64,000 nucleotides of DNA from Pseudomonas parasichuanensis (GCF_021601385.1 NZ_BQHO01000013.1:62001-126000); one strand, 5' to 3'; positions 28,530-37,652 are shown, counted from the first letter of the stretch. Numbers and translations: made by a program. The notes: generated from the sequence alone by a model not told the origin.

Positions 28530-28551
28530 TCAGCAAGGGGCCGCTTTGCGG

Positions 28552-28622
28552 CCCAATCGCCGGCAAGCCGGCTCCCACAGGTATCGCGATCAACTGTGGG
28601 AGCCGGCTTGCCGGCGATTGGG
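28552..28622. repeat. REP inverted pair after glcB
   Basis: Perfect 28-base arms (28552-28579 and 28595-28622) of the CCCAATCGCCGGCAAGCCGG type, flanked by extra GGGCCGC/GCAGCCC pairing. It lies between convergent glcB and the response regulator gene, so it probably ends both transcripts. Confidence 0.92.
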
Positions 28623-28641
28623 CTGCGAAGCAGCCCCTGCC

Positions 28642-29085
28642 CTAATCGATTCGCAACTCCCTGCGCACCAGCTCCAGTAACTTGCCCAGATCCACCGGCT
28701 TAAGCAGAAAATCCACCACCCCCAGGTGCATCACGTCCACCGCCTCCTTCACATCGGTGTCGCCCGACACCACGATGATCGACAACGCCGCCCGCTCCGT
28801 TTCGCGAATTCGCCGTATCAGCGCCAGACCATCCTCGGGCTCCATACGCAAATCAGTGATCATCAAGGCAATCCGGCGCTCGTAATGCAGCTTCAACATC
28901 GCCTCTTCGGCGCCGTCGGCGGTCATGCACTCGATGCCCCGGCTTTTGAGGTACAAACTCAGCGCCTCGCGGTTCACCGGGTTGTCATCCACCACCAATA
29001 CCACCGGTTTGGGCGCCACCGGCGCGCTTACCACGGCCAACGCCTCACGTTCGGCGTCACTCAGAATGTCGTCATGCTCAGCCAT
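28642..29085 (-). CDS. Receiver-only response regulator
   Basis: 147 residues. After a 25-residue polar leader there is a single CheY-like receiver domain: acidic pair D33-D34, phospho-acceptor D78 (LMITDLRM), S107 and K129 (LLKP). There is no output domain, so it must act through protein contact. No histidine kinase is adjacent. It is divergent from the cNMP/CBS/nucleotidyltransferase gene, 211 bases away, which suggests shared control or function. Confidence 0.88.
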   Translation of the reverse strand: MAEHDDILSDAEREALAVVSAPVAPKPVVLVVDDNPVNREALSLYLKSRGIECMTADGAEEAMLKLHYERRIALMITDLRMEPEDGLALIRRIRETERAALSIIVVSGDTDVKEAVDVMHLGVVDFLLKPVDLGKLLELVRRELRID

Positions 29086-29296
29086 GGTCGTCTCGTCAAA
29101 AAATCGCGCTCAAGCCTTAAGACCTTAAAACCCGCACCACCCGGTGCGCCTTTCGTCGGGGCCATGCCAGCGGTGGCTCTAGACTTACGTCCAATGGGCA
29201 CCACAAGGCGGCCAGCCGACCATGGAGGCCGAGAACAACAAAGCCGAGCCCTATAGATAGATATATATAGTTCGGCGTAGCGAAACGGTCAGCTTC

Positions 29297-31234
29297 ATGA
29301 GCAAAAAGGACGCCTACACCCAGGCCGGCAGAACAGCGGTGCAGCAGAACATCCAGGGCACCCTGCAGTTCCTGCAGCGCTTTCCACCGTTCAATCAGAT
29401 GGAACACGGCCACCTGGCCTTCCTGGTGGAGCAATGCCAGCTGCGCTTCTACGCCGCTGGCGAAAGCATCATCAAACCCAGCGACGGCCCGGTCGAGCAC
29501 TTCTACATCGTCAAGCAGGGCCGTGTGCTCGGCGAACGCCAACACGTCACCCGGCCCGGCACCGAGACCACCTTCGAGATCACCGGCGGCGAGTGCTTCC
29601 CGCTGGCCGCCTTGCTCGGCGAGCGCGCCACCCGCACCGAGCACCTGGCCGGCGAAGATACCTTCTGCCTGCAGTTGAACAAGGCCGCGTTCATCCGCCT
29701 GTTCTCCATGTCCGGCGTCTTCCGCGACTTCGCCCTGCGCGGGGTCAGCAGCCTGCTCGACCAGGTCAACCAGCAGGTCCGCCAGAAAGCGGTGGAGACC
29801 TTGGGCACCCAGTATTCGCTGAACACCCCGCTGGGCGAACTGGCCCTGCGTCACCCGGTGGTGTGCAGCCCCGACACGCCGCTACGTGAAGCGGTGCGGC
29901 TGATGCACGAGCAACAGGTTGGCAGCATCGTCATCGTCGACGATCAGCGCTACCCCACCGGCATCTTCACCCTGCGCGACCTGCGCCAGGTGGTCGCCGA
30001 TGCCAGCGCCGAGCTGACCGCACCGATCGACCGCTACATGACCGCCAAACCGTTCCACCTGAGCCCCCAGGCCAGCGCCTTCGACGCCGCCATGGCCATG
30101 ACCGAACGGCACATCGCCCACGTTTGCCTGGTGGACAACCAGCGCCTGTGCGGGGTGATCTCCGAGCGCGACCTGTTTTCCCTGCAGCGGGTCGACCTGG
30201 TGCACCTGGCGCGCACCATCCGCCACGCCCCACGGCTGGACAGCCTGGTGTCGCTGCGCGGCGAGATCGGCCAACTGGTCGAACGCATGCTCGCCCACGG
30301 TGCCTCTTCGACCCAGATCACCCAGATCATCACCCTGCTCAACGACCACACCGTGTGCCGGGTGATCGAACTGGCCATCGCCGAGCGCGGCGACCCGGGC
30401 GTGCCGTTCAGCTGGCTGTGCTTCGGCAGCGAAGGCCGCCGCGAGCAGACCCTGCACACCGACCAGGACAACGGCATCCTCTTCGAGGCCCGTGACCGCG
30501 CCGAGGCCGACGCCATCCGCGCCAGGCTGCTGCCGCTGGCCCAGCACATCAATCACAACCTCGCCCAGTGCGGCTTCACCCTGTGCAAGGGCAACGTGAT
30601 GGCCGGCAACCCCGAGCTGTGCCTGTCGCGCAGCGAATGGGCGCGGCGCTTCGCCGGCTTCGTGCGCGAGGCCAGCCCGGAGAACCTGCTGGGCTCGAGC
30701 ATCTATTTCGACCTGCGCGTGGTCTGGGGCGATGAACAGGGCTGCGAGCAACTGCGCCAGGGCATGCTTGAGCAGGTGGCCGACAACCGCATTTTCCAGC
30801 GTTTGATGGCCGATAACGCCCTGCGCCAGCGCCCACCGGTGGGGCGCCTGCGCGAGTTCGTGCTGACCCGCCAGGGTGACGACAAGGCCGCCACCCTCGA
30901 CCTCAAGGTGCAGGGCCTGACGCCCTTCGTCGACGGTGCCCGATTGCTGGCCCTGGCCCATGGCATCAAGGCCTGCAATACCCTCGAGCGCCTGCGCCAG
31001 CTGGTCGAAAAAGGCGTTATCGAAGCACTCGACGGCGCCGCCTATGAAGAGGCTTATCACTTCATCCAGCAGACCCGCATGCAGCAGCACCAGCGCCAGA
31101 CCCGCGACAACCTGGCCTACTCCAACCGCCTCGACCCGGACAGCCTCAACCACCTGGACCGGCGCATCCTGCGCGAATCCCTGCGCCAGGCCCAGCGCCT
31201 GCAAAGCAGCCTGGCCCTGCGGTACCAGTTATGA
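29297..31234 (+). CDS. Cyclic-nucleotide-binding/CBS/DUF294 nucleotidyltransferase protein
   Basis: 645 residues in four parts: a cNMP-binding (CAP-ED) fold at about 20-150; two CBS domains at about 175-310 (TAPIDRYMTAKPF marks the linker); a nucleotidyltransferase-like domain at about 340-480 with FGSEGRREQTLHTDQDNG, similar to GlnD/GlnE; and a helical substrate-binding domain to the end. It probably senses adenine nucleotides and modifies a protein partner, but the target is not known. Its stop overlaps the start of the exonuclease gene (ATGA), so the two are coupled. Confidence 0.88.
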   Translation: MSKKDAYTQAGRTAVQQNIQGTLQFLQRFPPFNQMEHGHLAFLVEQCQLRFYAAGESIIKPSDGPVEHFYIVKQGRVLGERQHVTRPGTETTFEITGGECFPLAALLGERATRTEHLAGEDTFCLQLNKAAFIRLFSMSGVFRDFALRGVSSLLDQVNQQVRQKAVETLGTQYSLNTPLGELALRHPVVCSPDTPLREAVRLMHEQQVGSIVIVDDQRYPTGIFTLRDLRQVVADASAELTAPIDRYMTAKPFHLSPQASAFDAAMAMTERHIAHVCLVDNQRLCGVISERDLFSLQRVDLVHLARTIRHAPRLDSLVSLRGEIGQLVERMLAHGASSTQITQIITLLNDHTVCRVIELAIAERGDPGVPFSWLCFGSEGRREQTLHTDQDNGILFEARDRAEADAIRARLLPLAQHINHNLAQCGFTLCKGNVMAGNPELCLSRSEWARRFAGFVREASPENLLGSSIYFDLRVVWGDEQGCEQLRQGMLEQVADNRIFQRLMADNALRQRPPVGRLREFVLTRQGDDKAATLDLKVQGLTPFVDGARLLALAHGIKACNTLERLRQLVEKGVIEALDGAAYEEAYHFIQQTRMQQHQRQTRDNLAYSNRLDPDSLNHLDRRILRESLRQAQRLQSSLALRYQL

Positions 31235-31941
31235 ACCTGCTCGCCTGGCTGCGCCCGCCGGCGCCCACGCTGGACGAGCACCTGCGCCAGCGCCTGGCCA
31301 GCCTGCCTGGGCCTGCGCCACTGGCCGTGTGCTCCCTGCGTGAGCAGCGCTGGGTGGTGCTCGACCTGGAAACCAGCGGCCTGAACCTCAACCGCGACCA
31401 GGTGCTGTCGATCGGCGCGGTGGCCATCGAGGATGGTGCCATCGACCTCGGCCAGCAGTTCGAACGCACCCTGCACCGCCCCGAGCAGAAAACCAACGCC
31501 AGCGTGCTGATCCACGGCTTGGGCCCCAGCGCCCTGGCCGCCGGCAGCGACCCCTCCGAAGCCTTGCTCGACCTCATGGCGTTCATCGGCGACAGCCCGG
31601 TGCTGGCCTTCCATGCCCCTTTCGACCAGCACATGCTGGCCCGGTCGTTGAAGGACAGCCTCGGCTTGCGCCTGCAACACCCGTTCTTCGATGTGGCGGA
31701 ACTGGCCCCCATGCTCAACCCCGACACGGTGCTGCGCGAGGCCGGGCTGGATGACTGGATCGCCCGTTTCGGCCTCGAGGTGCAAGCCCGCCACCATGCC
31801 TGTGCCGACGCCCAGGTCACCGCCGAGCTGGCCCTGATCCTGTTCAGCCAGGCCCGCCGTCAGCAGTTGGACAGCCCATTGCAGCTGGATCAGCGCTTGA
31901 AACAGTGGCGTCGGCGCAAGGTACAGAGCCACGGTCTATAG
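31231..31941 (+). CDS. DnaQ-like DEDDh 3'-5' exonuclease
   Basis: 236 residues. Exonuclease motifs: VVLDLETSGLN (D45, E47), HAPFDQHML and HHACADAQVTAEL, giving the DEDDh set. It resembles the DNA polymerase III epsilon family but stands apart from dnaQ. It overlaps the upstream CBS/nucleotidyltransferase gene by 4 bases, an arrangement found in many gammaproteobacteria. The substrate is not known. Confidence 0.88.
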   Translation: MNLLAWLRPPAPTLDEHLRQRLASLPGPAPLAVCSLREQRWVVLDLETSGLNLNRDQVLSIGAVAIEDGAIDLGQQFERTLHRPEQKTNASVLIHGLGPSALAAGSDPSEALLDLMAFIGDSPVLAFHAPFDQHMLARSLKDSLGLRLQHPFFDVAELAPMLNPDTVLREAGLDDWIARFGLEVQARHHACADAQVTAELALILFSQARRQQLDSPLQLDQRLKQWRRRKVQSHGL

Positions 31942-31955
31942 CCTGTGCCGGCCCC

Positions 31956-32037
31956 TTCGCGGGTGAACCCGCTCCCACAGATGCGATGAGGGTTTCCTTG
32001 TCAGCGCTGAACCTGTGGGAGCGGGTTGACCCGCGAA
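31956..32037. repeat. REP inverted pair after the exonuclease gene
   Basis: TTCGCGGGTGAACCCGCTCC (from 31956) and its inverted copy ending at 32037, 25-base arms with one mismatch position. It separates the exonuclease gene from the iron-regulated fecI-like set. Confidence 0.9.
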
Positions 32038-32119
32038 GAGGTAGCCACAGTTACCAAACATCCATACTGGCAATCCGATAAGCGTCAATTGCGTGCCCAC
32101 CCCCGCCTCTGCCACAATC

Positions 32120-32138
32120 GCGAATAATTATCGTTAGT
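32120..32138. promoter_or_regulatory. Probable Fur box upstream of the fecI-like gene
   Basis: GCGAATAATTATCGTTAGT matches 12 of 19 positions of the Fur consensus GATAATGATAATCATTATC. It lies 29 bases before the sigma factor start in a locally AT-rich patch. Iron repression of this sigma/anti-sigma pair is the rule in pseudomonads; binding here is inferred. Confidence 0.55.
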
Positions 32139-32166
32139 TAACGCATTCTTTATCGGGGGACGTTCC

Positions 32167-32685
32167 TTGACGTCTGTTCACAGCCCACACGCCGACCTGG
32201 TCACCGCGTTGTACCGCGACCATCGCGGCTGGCTGCTGGCCTGGCTGCAACGCAGCACCGCCTGCCGCCAGCGCGCCGAAGACCTGAGCCAGGACACCTT
32301 CGTGCGCCTGCTCGGCCGCGAACGGCTGGACGCCCCCCGCGAACCCCGCGCATTCCTGGTCGCCGTGGCCAAAGGCCTGCTGTTCGACCACTTCCGCCGC
32401 GCCGCGCTTGAGCAGGCCTACCTCACCGAACTGGCGCTATTGCCCGAAGCCGAACAGCCTTCACCCGAGCTGCAATACCTGATCCTGGAAGACCTCAAGG
32501 CCATCGACCGCCTGCTCGGCAAGCTGTCGAGCAAGGCGCGCGCCGCGTTCCTGCACAACCGCCTGGACGGCCTGGGCCATGCCGAAATCGCTGAACGCCT
32601 GGGTGTTTCGGTTTCCCGCGTGCGCCAGTACATCGCCCAGGGCATGCGCCAGTGCTATATCGCCCTGTACGGGCAACCGACATGA
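32167..32685 (+). CDS. FecI-like ECF sigma factor (iron starvation)
   Basis: 172-residue ECF sigma factor with region 2 (LSQDTFVRLLGRE, FLVAVAKGLLFDHFRR) and region 4 (LDGLGHAEIAERLGVSVSRV, then RQYIAQGMRQC). It starts at a TTG (32167) with GGGGGA 6 bases upstream; no ATG is available. It should direct transcription of the TonB receptor at 33791 when the anti-sigma is relieved. Its stop overlaps the anti-sigma start (ATGA). Confidence 0.9.
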   Translation: MTSVHSPHADLVTALYRDHRGWLLAWLQRSTACRQRAEDLSQDTFVRLLGRERLDAPREPRAFLVAVAKGLLFDHFRRAALEQAYLTELALLPEAEQPSPELQYLILEDLKAIDRLLGKLSSKARAAFLHNRLDGLGHAEIAERLGVSVSRVRQYIAQGMRQCYIALYGQPT

Positions 32686-33626
32686 ACAACACCCCCGTGT
32701 CCAGCGCGGTGCTGGATGCAGCCATCGCCTGGAAGCTGTGCCTGGACGAAGGCAGCGGCAGCCCTGACGAGCGCAACGAGTTCATGCGCTGGCATGCCGC
32801 CCACGAGGAACATGCCCGCGCCTGGCTGCAACTGGGCTTGCTCGACCAGCGCTTCAACACCGCCGCCGGCCCTGCCCGCCATGCCCTGTTGCAGTCGCGC
32901 GCCGGCATGCGCAGGCGGCTTACCGGGCTGGCCGGCATGCTGCTGCTCGGCGGCGTGCTGGCCTGGGCCGGCATGCCCTCGCTGTCGCCGGACTACTGGC
33001 TGGCCGACCAACGGACCGCCACCGGCGAGTTGCGCACCCTGCGCCTGGAAGACGGCACGCTGCTGAGCCTGAACAGCCATACGGCGGTGGACATCGACTT
33101 CCGGGGCGAACAACGGCTGATCGTCCTGCACGAAGGCGAGATATCCGTGGAAACCGGCCATGAAGACAGCCGTCCGCTGCAAGTGCGTACCGCCGATGGG
33201 CGCCTGCGCCCGCTGGGCACACGCTTCCTGGTGAAGCGCGAAGCCGACGGCACCCGCCTGGAAGTGCTGCAGTCGTCGGTGGCCGCCAAGCCCCGCGACA
33301 GCGGCGACGAGCAGGTGCTGCGCGAAGGCCAGCAGGTGCTGATGAGCAGCGAAGGCCTGGGCGCGGTCAGCCCGGTACCGGTCGGCGCCGACGCCTGGAC
33401 CCGCGGCATGCTGGTGGTCGACAACGTGCGCCTGGCTGACCTTGTGGCCACCCTCGGCCAGTACCGCAGCGGCCACCTGGGCGTGGCCGACGAGGTCGCC
33501 GACCTGCGCGTGAGCGGCAGCTTCCCGCTGACCAACACCGACCTGGCGCTGGCCTCGCTGCAACCGGTACTGCCGGTGAAGATCGAGCGGCATACGCCGT
33601 GGTGGGTAACCGTCAGCCCACGATAA
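32682..33626 (+). CDS. FecR-like anti-sigma/sigma regulator
   Basis: 314 residues from the ATG at 32682. An N-terminal cytoplasmic anti-sigma domain (about 1-75, with DERNEFMRWHAAHEEHARAW) is followed by one membrane helix (LTGLAGMLLLGGVLAWAGM, about 84-102) and a periplasmic FecR domain. It carries the signal from the receptor's N-terminal domain across the membrane to the FecI-like sigma. It overlaps the sigma gene by 4 bases. Confidence 0.9.
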   Translation: MNNTPVSSAVLDAAIAWKLCLDEGSGSPDERNEFMRWHAAHEEHARAWLQLGLLDQRFNTAAGPARHALLQSRAGMRRRLTGLAGMLLLGGVLAWAGMPSLSPDYWLADQRTATGELRTLRLEDGTLLSLNSHTAVDIDFRGEQRLIVLHEGEISVETGHEDSRPLQVRTADGRLRPLGTRFLVKREADGTRLEVLQSSVAAKPRDSGDEQVLREGQQVLMSSEGLGAVSPVPVGADAWTRGMLVVDNVRLADLVATLGQYRSGHLGVADEVADLRVSGSFPLTNTDLALASLQPVLPVKIERHTPWWVTVSPR

Positions 33627-33630
33627 AGCA

Positions 33631-33718
33631 GCTGCAAGTTTCAAGCTGCAAGCCGCAAGAAGGAGCCGCTCGGCCCTTTCTTGCCGCTTGGGACTTGGAG
33701 CTTGCAACTTTTTTTTAA
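33631..33718. repeat. AAGCTGCAAG-type inverted repeat between fecR-like and receptor genes
   Basis: GCAAGTTTCAAGCTGCAAGC near 33634 pairs imperfectly with CTTGGAGCTTGCAACTT ending near 33710, followed by eight T. The sequence is unlike the REP units elsewhere but matches the repeat at 60873-60973. It can fold as a terminator for the fecI/fecR transcript. Confidence 0.65.
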
Positions 33719-33790
33719 AAAGCCCCTGTCACTTTTCAATTCTCACTCGGCAAGGAAGCAGATAGCACTTATCCGTCGAGGAGCCGCCGC

Positions 33791-36223
33791 ATGTCCCGCG
33801 CTGTTGATACCTTGCTTCGCCCCAGCCTGATGGCCCTGGCCATCGGCCTGGCCGCCCCGCTGGCCAGCCCTGCCCTGTTCGCTGCCGAACAGTCTGCCCT
33901 GCGCACCTATGCGCTGCCCGGCGCACCGCTGGCCAGCACCCTGAACCAGATCGCCAGCCAGGCCGGTATCACCCTGGCCCTGGACCCGGCGCTGGTCAGT
34001 GGTCGCACCTCGGCACCGGTCAGCGGCCAGTACGACGCCCTCGGCGCCCTGCAGGCCGCCCTGCGCGGCACCGGCCTGCAACTGCAACAGAGCAGCGCCG
34101 GCAGCTACAGCCTGGTGGCCATCCCCGAAGGTGCGCTGGCATTGCCGGAAACCACCGTGAACGCCGCCAGCGACAGCGAAAGCGCCTGGGGCCCGGTGGA
34201 CGGCTACCTCGCCAAGCGCACCGCCGCCGGCACCAAGACCGACACCGCCCTGGTGGAAGCACCGCGTTCGATTTCCGTTGCCACCCGCCAGCAAATGAAC
34301 GACCGCGGCGTGCACAGCCTCGATGACGCGGTGAAGTACATGCCCGGCATCGTCTCCGCCAGCTACGGCAGCGACTCACGTTACGACTGGATGCGCGTAC
34401 GCGGCTTCGAGCCCACCCAATTCCTCGACGGCCTGCCGCTGCCCCGTGGCGTGTATGTCAACCCGAAAGCCGAAACCTGGAACCTCGACCGCCTGGCACT
34501 GCTGCGCGGCCCGGCCTCGTCGATCTACGGCCAGACCCCACCCGGCGGCCTGCTGGACATGGTCAGCCGCCGCCCGCAGGCCGAAAGCGCCCATGAGATC
34601 AAGGTGGAATACGGCAGCGACAACCATCGCCAGATCAACTTCGCCAGCACTGGCAAGATCGATGACGCCGGCCAGTTCCTGTACGGCCTGAGCGGTGTAA
34701 TCCGCGACGGCGGCACGCAGATCGACCACATCGACGACAAGCGCTACAACATCGCCCCGAGCCTGACCTGGAACATCAGCGAAGACACCAAGCTGACCCT
34801 GCTCAGCCAGTTCACCCACGACGATACCGGGGCCACCAGCCAGTTCCGCCCGATCCAGGGCACCAAGATCGACATGCCGTTCGGTGATATCTCCCACCAC
34901 AAGAACCTGGGCGACCCGAACTACGAGTTCTACGACCGTGTCTACTACGCCCTGGGCTATGCGTTCGAGCACCGTTTCAACGATGTCTGGCAGTTCCGCC
35001 AGAACCTGCGCTATACCAAGTCGGAGCTGTCGTTCCAGAACATCACCCCCGGTGCCTACTACACGCCCGGTGGCCCGGTGCAGGCCGATGGCACGGTCAA
35101 CCGCATGTCCACCAACGTCGACGAGAACATGGGCCAGTTCGCGGTCGACAACAACTTCCAGGCCGACTTCGCTACGGGTACGGTCAGCCATACCGTGCTG
35201 ATCGGCCTGGACCACGAACGCATCGATCACGACTACCTGTCGATCTTTGGCTTCGACGTACCGCCTACCAATGCCGTCAACCCTGTGTACGGCGTGCCGA
35301 TCACCCGCCCGGCCCGCTCCACCGCGTTCTACGACTACAACCAGAAAACCGTCCAGACCGGCCTCTACCTCCAGGACCAGATGGCCCTGGACAACTGGCG
35401 CCTGACCCTGGGCGGGCGTCAGGACTGGGTACACACCGGCACCAAGTTCTACAACAAGGGCGATGCCACCAACACCCAGCGCGACACCAAGTTCAGCGGC
35501 AACGCGGCAATCAGCTACGTGTTCGACTCCGGTTTGGTGCCCTACCTGTCCTACGCCGAGTCCTTCCAGCCGGCCAACGGTGCGGACGCCGACCCACTGA
35601 AGAGCTTCAAGCCGACAGAGGGCGAGCAATGGGAACTGGGCATCAAGTACCAGCCGCCGGGCTCCAACACGCTGCTGACTGCCGCCGTGTATGACCTGAC
35701 CCAGAAAAACGTCTCGGTCACCAGCAATGTCGGCGGCACCCCAATCACCAGCCAGACCGGCGAAGTGAAGGTGCGCGGCCTTGAGCTTGAAGCCGTTTCC
35801 GACGTGACCGAGAACCTGAAGGTGATCGCCGCCTATACCCTGGCCAAGTCCGAAGTGCAGGATGGCCAGTACAAAGGCAACCGCCTGCAGCTGATGCCCA
35901 ACCAGCAAGCCTCGCTGTGGGCCGACTACACCTGGCACAGCGGCGTGCTCGACGGCTTCGGCATCGGTGCCGGCGCGCGCTACACCGGCAACACCTACGG
36001 CGACCAGGGCAACACCTGGCTGGGCAAGGCCGACGCCTACACCGTGTTCGATGCCTCGGTGCACTACGACCTCGGCCGCCTGGACAACAGCCTGAAGGGC
36101 GCATCGGTGGCCCTCAACGCCACCAACCTGCTGAACAAGGACTACATCTCCACCTGCGATGGTTACTACTGCTACTACGGCGACCAGCGCAGCGTCGTCG
36201 CCAGCGCCACCTACAAGTTCTGA
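33791..36223 (+). CDS. TonB-dependent siderophore receptor with signalling domain (ferrichrome-type)
   Basis: 810-residue outer-membrane receptor. A signal peptide (about 1-31, ending PALFAA) is followed by an STN signalling domain (about 35-110), a plug (PRSISVATRQQMNDRG, then RVRGFEPTQFLDGLPLPRG) and a 22-strand barrel ending in a terminal Phe (YKF). The C-terminal CDGYYCYYGDQR is common in ferrichrome/hydroxamate receptors. The STN domain talks to the FecR-like protein upstream. The ATG at 33791 has GAGGAG upstream. The substrate is inferred from likeness, not proven. Confidence 0.92.
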   Translation: MSRAVDTLLRPSLMALAIGLAAPLASPALFAAEQSALRTYALPGAPLASTLNQIASQAGITLALDPALVSGRTSAPVSGQYDALGALQAALRGTGLQLQQSSAGSYSLVAIPEGALALPETTVNAASDSESAWGPVDGYLAKRTAAGTKTDTALVEAPRSISVATRQQMNDRGVHSLDDAVKYMPGIVSASYGSDSRYDWMRVRGFEPTQFLDGLPLPRGVYVNPKAETWNLDRLALLRGPASSIYGQTPPGGLLDMVSRRPQAESAHEIKVEYGSDNHRQINFASTGKIDDAGQFLYGLSGVIRDGGTQIDHIDDKRYNIAPSLTWNISEDTKLTLLSQFTHDDTGATSQFRPIQGTKIDMPFGDISHHKNLGDPNYEFYDRVYYALGYAFEHRFNDVWQFRQNLRYTKSELSFQNITPGAYYTPGGPVQADGTVNRMSTNVDENMGQFAVDNNFQADFATGTVSHTVLIGLDHERIDHDYLSIFGFDVPPTNAVNPVYGVPITRPARSTAFYDYNQKTVQTGLYLQDQMALDNWRLTLGGRQDWVHTGTKFYNKGDATNTQRDTKFSGNAAISYVFDSGLVPYLSYAESFQPANGADADPLKSFKPTEGEQWELGIKYQPPGSNTLLTAAVYDLTQKNVSVTSNVGGTPITSQTGEVKVRGLELEAVSDVTENLKVIAAYTLAKSEVQDGQYKGNRLQLMPNQQASLWADYTWHSGVLDGFGIGAGARYTGNTYGDQGNTWLGKADAYTVFDASVHYDLGRLDNSLKGASVALNATNLLNKDYISTCDGYYCYYGDQRSVVASATYKF

Positions 36224-36230
36224 GTGACCG

Positions 36231-36331
36231 GGGCCGCTGCGCGCCCCATCGCGGGACAAGCCCGCTCCTACAGGTGTTGCGCTTTACCTGTAGGAGCGGG
36301 CTTGTCCCGCGATGGGCTGCGTAGCGGCCCC
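36231..36331. repeat. REP inverted pair with 31-base perfect arms
   Basis: Arms at 36245-36275 and 36286-36316 are perfect inverted copies (CCCATCGCGGGACAAGCCCG type), with outer GGGCCGCTGCG/GCGTAGCGGCCC pairing. It separates the receptor from the PepSY gene 30 bases later and may reduce read-through. Confidence 0.93.
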
Positions 36332-36360
36332 GCAGTCCAACAGACGCAAACGGTACCGTG

Positions 36361-37473
36361 ATGAAAAGCTCAACCATCCGCCGCTGGTCCTTCGTCCACA
36401 CCTGGTCCAGCCTCATCTGCACCCTCTTCATGCTCCTGCTCGCCCTCACCGGCCTGCCGCTGATCTTCCACCACGAAATCGAGCACCTGCTGGGTGAAGC
36501 GCCCGAATTGCGCGAGATGCCGGCAGGCACCCCGCACCTGGACCTGCAGCAACTGGTGCTCAAGGCCGAGCAGCACCGCCCCGGCGAGGTGATGCAGTAC
36601 TTCGGCTACGAGAAGGACGAACCCAACGGCGTGGTGGCGATCACCGCCGCCACTGCCGGCACCGACCCGAACGACTCGCACACCTTCATGCTCGACGCCC
36701 GCACCGGCGAGGCAGTGGCCATGCCGGCGGCCAACGGCGGCTTCATGATGCTCATGCTGCGCCTGCACGTGGACATGCTCGCCGGGCTGCCGGGCAAGCT
36801 GCTGCTGGCGTTCATGGGCGTGCTGTTCGTGGTGGCGATCGTCTCCGGCACCGTGCTCTACGCGCCGTTCATGCGCCGCCTGAAGTTCGCCACCGTACGC
36901 CACGAAAAATCGTCACGGCTGCGCTGGCTCGACCTGCACAACCTGATCGGCGTGGTCACCCTGAGCTGGGCACTGGTGGTCGGCGTCACCGGAGTGGTCA
37001 GCGCACTGTCCGACCTGGTGATCGCCGCCTGGCGCAACGACAGCCTGGCGGCCATGGTCGCGCCCTACCGCGATGCCCCGCCGCTCACCGAGCGCGCACC
37101 GGCCACGCAACTGCTGCACATCGCGGAGCAAGCCGCGCCCGGCATGCGCCCAGACTTCATCGCCTTCCCCGGCACACGCTTCTCCAGCGAGCACCACTAC
37201 GCGGTGTTCATGAATGGCGCCACGCCGCTGACGTCGCACCTGTTCACCCCAGTACTGATCGACGCACGCACGCTCGAGGTGACCGCCGTCGGCGAGCGCC
37301 CGTGGTACATGGACGCCATGGGCCTGTCGCAGCCGTTGCACTTCGGCGACTACGGCGGGCGGCCGATGCAGATCCTCTGGGCGGTGCTCGATGTGCTGAC
37401 CATCATCGTGCTCGGCAGCGGCCTGTACCTGTGGTGGGGCAAGCAGCGTAAACCCAAGGAGGCGCGGGCATGA
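36361..37473 (+). CDS. PepSY-associated TM protein (siderophore-linked)
   Basis: 370 residues with about four membrane helices: near 13-33 (SLICTLFMLLLALTGLPLIF), around 140-160, around 200-220 and at the C terminus (VLTIIVLGSGLYLWWG). Two periplasmic PepSY-like stretches lie between them. Such proteins are commonly encoded beside TonB siderophore receptors and are thought to help reduce or process the ferric siderophore in the periplasm or inner membrane. The start is the ATG at 36361; a GTG immediately before is also in frame. Confidence 0.85.
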   Translation: MKSSTIRRWSFVHTWSSLICTLFMLLLALTGLPLIFHHEIEHLLGEAPELREMPAGTPHLDLQQLVLKAEQHRPGEVMQYFGYEKDEPNGVVAITAATAGTDPNDSHTFMLDARTGEAVAMPAANGGFMMLMLRLHVDMLAGLPGKLLLAFMGVLFVVAIVSGTVLYAPFMRRLKFATVRHEKSSRLRWLDLHNLIGVVTLSWALVVGVTGVVSALSDLVIAAWRNDSLAAMVAPYRDAPPLTERAPATQLLHIAEQAAPGMRPDFIAFPGTRFSSEHHYAVFMNGATPLTSHLFTPVLIDARTLEVTAVGERPWYMDAMGLSQPLHFGDYGGRPMQILWAVLDVLTIIVLGSGLYLWWGKQRKPKEARA

Positions 37474-37652
37474 GCCACAACTCGCAAAGCACCCGCCGGA
37501 TCTTTGCCTGGCCGGCATTGATCGCGTTGCTCAGCGTCACCGGGCTGTTCGCCGCGCTGCTGGGTGATGGGGTCTGGGATAGCCTGGCCTGGATCGGCCT
37601 GGGGGTTTCGGCTGCGCTGGGCCTGAGCGGGTTCTGGCGCCGAGCCCTGTAG
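37470..37652 (+). CDS. Small two-helix membrane protein coupled to the PepSY gene
   Basis: 60 residues with two hydrophobic helices (about 13-31 and 36-56) and basic ends (STRRIF, WRRAL). It overlaps the PepSY gene by 4 bases (ATGA), so it is probably a partner of it in the membrane. No function is recognised. Similar small proteins recur after PepSY genes in pseudomonads, as far as I recall. Confidence 0.75.
   Translation: MSHNSQSTRRIFAWPALIALLSVTGLFAALLGDGVWDSLAWIGLGVSAALGLSGFWRRAL

Noticed and set aside
28552-28622. Possible CRISPR-like array in the REP-rich spacers
   Set aside because: The repeats are inverted pairs, one pair per gap, without regularly spaced direct repeats, and there are no cas genes.
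33754-33777. GGAAGC-N14-CGTC as an ECF promoter of the TonB receptor
   Set aside because: Transcription would begin within a few bases of the start codon, leaving no ribosome site; the true FecI-type promoter was not found.
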